Assembly (NCBI GenBank): GCA_015486425.1
Contig: WFRQ01000469.1
Location: 1 to 8,386 of the forward strand
Origin: Deltaproteobacteria bacterium
Lineage (GTDB): Bacteria > Desulfobacterota > Dissulfuribacteria > Dissulfuribacterales > QOAL01
Direction of reading: 5' to 3'
DNA: 8,386 nt
Each line of letters opens with the position of its first letter. Within the stretch, counting starts at the first letter, position 1. This document shows positions 6,700-8,386 of this stretch, piece after piece. Under the pieces are notes generated by a model. The model was not told the origin of the DNA and made no database searches. It saw only the letters and a list, made by a program, of their open reading frames with translations. Made by a program: the position numbers and the translations under genes.

Positions 6700-7677
6700 A
6701 TGCCTGAAACAGAAAAGTCTCTAAACCAGGTACAGGATTTCAGTCTGAGGAGGCTTGGCTGGGCCACAGCGCTTTCTATTATTTTCTGCGCTGGCATACT
6801 GCTTCAGGTCGTGCTTATAACTGTTCGGGGTGAGCCGTTCTGCCTGAATACAGGCTGCAAGGTAGTGGAAGAGCTTGTGGAGCTTAATCCCATGCTCTTC
6901 AACCTGCTTGGTGCTGCATTCTTTGCGGCCTGTGCCATCACTTCCTTTCTCACACGGAAACAGCCTGCCTTTTTCAACATCTTTCGTCTTCTGTGCCTTG
7001 CAGGGGTCGCTGCCGAGGGCGTGCTGCTCAGTTATCAGGCCTTTGTGGCAGGCGCATGGTGCTCGTACTGCCTCATTGTGTTCGGCGCCATAGTGATTCT
7101 GAATCTGCTTTGCGGGTTCAGGCAGGTCATGGCAGGCGCTGCTGTTCTTATCGTAGAGACAGCCCTTTTCTCCGTGCTTAATTTTAATATTTCCACTGCA
7201 AACATACAGCAACTCACTTTGGATAATGGCACATGCGCCATAACCAGGTGCGCGGAGCCTGCAAGCACCCTTTACCTCATATTTTCACAGGACTGTCCCC
7301 ATTGTCACAGGGTGCTTGAGGCCCTTGCTGGGTGCAGCAGGTGCGAATTTCACTTTAATCCCATAAAAATGATCCGCGCGGACCTGCTGCCAGGTACCAT
7401 TGCCCGAAGCGAATGCGTGCCTGAGATAAACCGTCTGGCCCTGAAGGTGCTTGGCATAGATTCTATTCCGGTGCTTGTGGTAAGAAGGCGGGATGGCTAT
7501 CTGTTTATCAAGGGCGATGTGGAGATAATAAACTATATAAGGGACCACTGTTTCAGTACCGGCGATGCTGATGAATGGAGAGGGGATGATCTGCTGCAGG
7601 ATGGCGCTCCACAGTTCCTGAAGCCTGATGACCAGGGAGGGGCGTGCTCCCTTGATGAACAGTGCGCTGAACAGTAA
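6700..7677 (+). CDS. VKOR-family membrane protein fused to a thioredoxin-fold domain
   Basis: The 325-residue protein joins a vitamin K epoxide reductase-like domain to a thioredoxin-like domain. Bacterial VKOR homologues reoxidise periplasmic disulfide-forming partners using quinone, as DsbB does. About five membrane segments are predicted by eye (22-41, 63-84, 92-112, 122-138, 143-161). The loop cysteine pair is C48/C53 (FCLNTGCKVVEEL) and the active-site pair is C121-S-Y-C124. After the last segment a thioredoxin-like region has C199-P-H-C202 and a probable cis-proline in SIPVLVV (P257). The CPHC motif is DsbA-like and suggests an oxidase. Extra cysteines are present at C179/C184, C212/C215, C239, C284, C316 and C322. 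AGGAG (6688-6692) is 7 bases before the ATG. Gene order suggests co-transcription with the aminotransferase, 48 bases upstream. The physiological substrates are unknown. Confidence 0.88.
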   Translation: MPETEKSLNQVQDFSLRRLGWATALSIIFCAGILLQVVLITVRGEPFCLNTGCKVVEELVELNPMLFNLLGAAFFAACAITSFLTRKQPAFFNIFRLLCLAGVAAEGVLLSYQAFVAGAWCSYCLIVFGAIVILNLLCGFRQVMAGAAVLIVETALFSVLNFNISTANIQQLTLDNGTCAITRCAEPASTLYLIFSQDCPHCHRVLEALAGCSRCEFHFNPIKMIRADLLPGTIARSECVPEINRLALKVLGIDSIPVLVVRRRDGYLFIKGDVEIINYIRDHCFSTGDADEWRGDDLLQDGAPQFLKPDDQGGACSLDEQCAEQ

Positions 7678-7723
7678 AATAATCTCTTACTAAATTTTGA
7701 AACGCTCAATTTTATCCGAAAAT

Positions 7724-7765
7724 AGCTCAAAGCTCTAAGCTCAAAGCTGAAAGCTCAAGGCTCAA
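7724..7765. repeat. 7-bp tandem repeat, six units
   Basis: Six adjacent heptamers follow the consensus AGCTCAA: AGCTCAA, AGCTCTA, AGCTCAA, AGCTGAA, AGCTCAA, GGCTCAA. Three units are exact and the other three differ by one base each. It is not within a gene; it follows the VKOR-like gene by about 45 bases. Its length may vary by replication slippage. Confidence 0.85.
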
Positions 7766-7835
7766 AGTAAAAAAAGCTGTTATTTCAGCTCGTTCCCAAA
7801 CTACGGTTTGCTCCAAAAGTCCGTGCAAACTATTC

Positions 7836-7865
7836 TGTATCTGCTTACAGGGTGCCGCAGATACA
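7836..7865. repeat. 9-bp dyad resembling the arm of the 111-bp hairpin
   Basis: TGTATCTGC (7836-7844) and GCAGATACA (7857-7865) are perfect reverse complements separated by 12 bases. The stretch also resembles 537-563 (both read GTATCTGCT, a G-rich run, then GGTGCNGCAGAT), so it may be a fragment of the same repeat family. It ends 18 bases before the ATG at 7884, a position where a repressor site could act. A weak promoter-like pair TTGCTC (7808-7813) and TATTCT (7831-7836), spaced by 17, lies just upstream. An operator role is speculative. Confidence 0.6.
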
Positions 7866-7883
7866 CCAGCGAAATAATTCATA

Positions 7884-8192
7884 ATGGATACGGCAGAATA
7901 TATAAAGACAGGGCAATCGGTAATAAACAGTTTTTTTGAATATTATGAAAAAACTGGTCTTGATGATGAAAAAGAATTCTTCCCTGTTTTAAAAATAATA
8001 ATATTAGGGATTAGAGATTGCTTAGAAGATGATGAGGCTAAAGCAGCAGTTGAAAATGATTTGAGAGAATATTCAAAAAAACTCTATTCCACTTTATGGG
8101 TTATGAACGTAAATGAGGATGATGAAATAGATATTAATCAGGAACAAAAAGAAGCGAATATTACTTTTGAAGAATTATATGCTCAAACATAA
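7884..8192 (+). CDS. AT-rich orphan gene, small acidic protein of unknown function (102 aa)
   Basis: I do not recognise a family. The protein is acidic and mostly helical: a first part (1-50) with aromatic residues and the hydrophobic segment FFPVLKIIILGIRDCL, a charged middle (DDEAKAAVENDLREYSKKLY), and a Glu/Asp/Asn-rich tail. There is no signal peptide; the hydrophobic stretch is short and looks like a packed helix. Codon use differs sharply from the neighbours: AGA for arginine, TTA for leucine, ATA for isoleucine and mostly A/T third bases. This points to acquired DNA. No ribosome site is visible before the ATG. The TAA stop at 8190-8192 directly touches the MITE copy at 8193, so the original 3' end may have been altered by the insertion. 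A small immunity, antitoxin or phage-type protein is conceivable but unsupported. Confidence 0.65.
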   Translation: MDTAEYIKTGQSVINSFFEYYEKTGLDDEKEFFPVLKIIILGIRDCLEDDEAKAAVENDLREYSKKLYSTLWVMNVNEDDEIDINQEQKEANITFEELYAQT

Positions 8193-8371
8193 GGGGCTGT
8201 CCAAAAATAAGTTGGATGATGGCGCGCTCAGATTTAGGTCAGGCTGAGTTGAACTGATTGAGCAAAACCGCAGGCGTAGCCGGGCTACGTTGAGGATTTT
8301 GCGATTGAAGTTCGGCTCAGGATGGCCTGAAGATGAGATGCGAAATCGGTAAGTTATTTTTGAACAGCCCC
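8193..8371. mobile_element. MITE-like 179-bp palindromic element, copy 2
   Basis: It is the same length and orientation as 747-925, with 8 differences by eye and no gaps. The left end GGGGCTGTCCAAAAATAA (8193-8210) pairs with the right end (8354-8371), with one C-A mismatch. The flanks are TAA on the left (8190-8192, the stop codon of the upstream gene) and CAA on the right (8372-8374), a target duplication with one mismatch if it is one. Two of its end bases restore G-C pairs that are G-T in copy 1, so its ends are nearer to a canonical inverted repeat. Confidence 0.82.
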
Positions 8372-8374
8372 CAA

Positions 8375-8386
8375 GGGCCGTTCAAA
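8375..8386 (+). repeat. Possible start of a further element at the window edge
   Basis: GGGCCGTTCAAA (8375-8386) differs by one base from GGGCTGTTCAAA, the complement of the right end of the neighbouring element. It could be the terminus of another copy beginning 3 bases after copy 2. Alternatively it forms a 12-bp hairpin (one mismatch) with 8359-8370 across a CCAA loop. The window ends here, so this cannot be settled. Confidence 0.35.

Larger units (their letters stand above)
7678..7883. other. Repeat-bearing intergenic spacer before the AT-rich gene
   Basis: This 206-base spacer separates GC-richer operon DNA from an AT-rich gene. It contains the heptamer array (7724-7765), a small inverted repeat AGCTG/CAGCT (7775-7790), and a dyad (7836-7865). 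I see no clear terminator directly after the VKOR-like gene and no strong promoter. Confidence 0.6.

Noticed and set aside
6721..7212. Minus-strand open frame of 163 codons inside the VKOR-like gene
   Set aside because: It is antisense to a well-supported gene and has no ribosome site; it is a shadow frame.
747..8371. Composite transposon bounded by the two direct copies of the 179-bp element
   Set aside because: The enclosed DNA holds housekeeping genes such as truA, and copy 1 has its own TTA duplication, which fits independent insertions.

Overview
The window looks like a chromosomal stretch from a moderately GC-rich Gram-negative bacterium, most likely a Desulfobacterota (former Deltaproteobacteria) relative. 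This rests on an NtrC-type kinase/regulator pair, a CsgG/HfaB-like envelope protein, a VKOR-thioredoxin fusion, and intergenic spaces filled with small palindromic repeats. The taxonomic call is inference; there is no rRNA or marker tree here.

Layout. Positions 1-306 hold the 3' end of a CsgG/HfaB-like gene, followed by a probable terminator. Positions 307-1089 have no gene. They contain two inverted copies of a ~65-bp repeat core, one embedded in a 111-bp hairpin (536-646), and the first copy of a 179-bp MITE-like palindromic element (747-925). Next come a cytosolic PAS histidine kinase (1090-2133) and its sigma-54-dependent NtrC-family response regulator (2191-3576). A YkgJ-type cysteine-cluster protein lies on the minus strand (3599-4357) and is nearly back to back with truA (4363-5181). 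truA leads a probable operon of truA, a 66-residue helical protein, a class I aminotransferase and a VKOR/thioredoxin-fold membrane protein (up to 7677). The last part is accessory in character: a 7-bp tandem repeat, a 9-bp dyad, an AT-rich 102-codon orphan gene (7884-8192), and a second MITE copy (8193-8371) starting directly after that gene's stop codon.

How the genes relate. The kinase and regulator should form one phosphorelay acting on sigma-54 promoters; no target promoter was recognised here. The truA operon mixes tRNA modification, amino-acid metabolism and envelope disulfide formation, so it looks like a housekeeping cluster, not a pathway.

The most interesting signal is the 179-bp repeat. 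It folds in one gap-free register around a single centre. The two copies differ at 8 positions, all transitions. Seven of the eight keep base pairing, including one double compensatory change (A-T to G-C). A possible excision scar of the same family sits in the aminotransferase leader. The AT-rich orphan gene between repeats is the best candidate for recently acquired DNA. I did not find a convincing new multi-gene defence or biosynthetic system.
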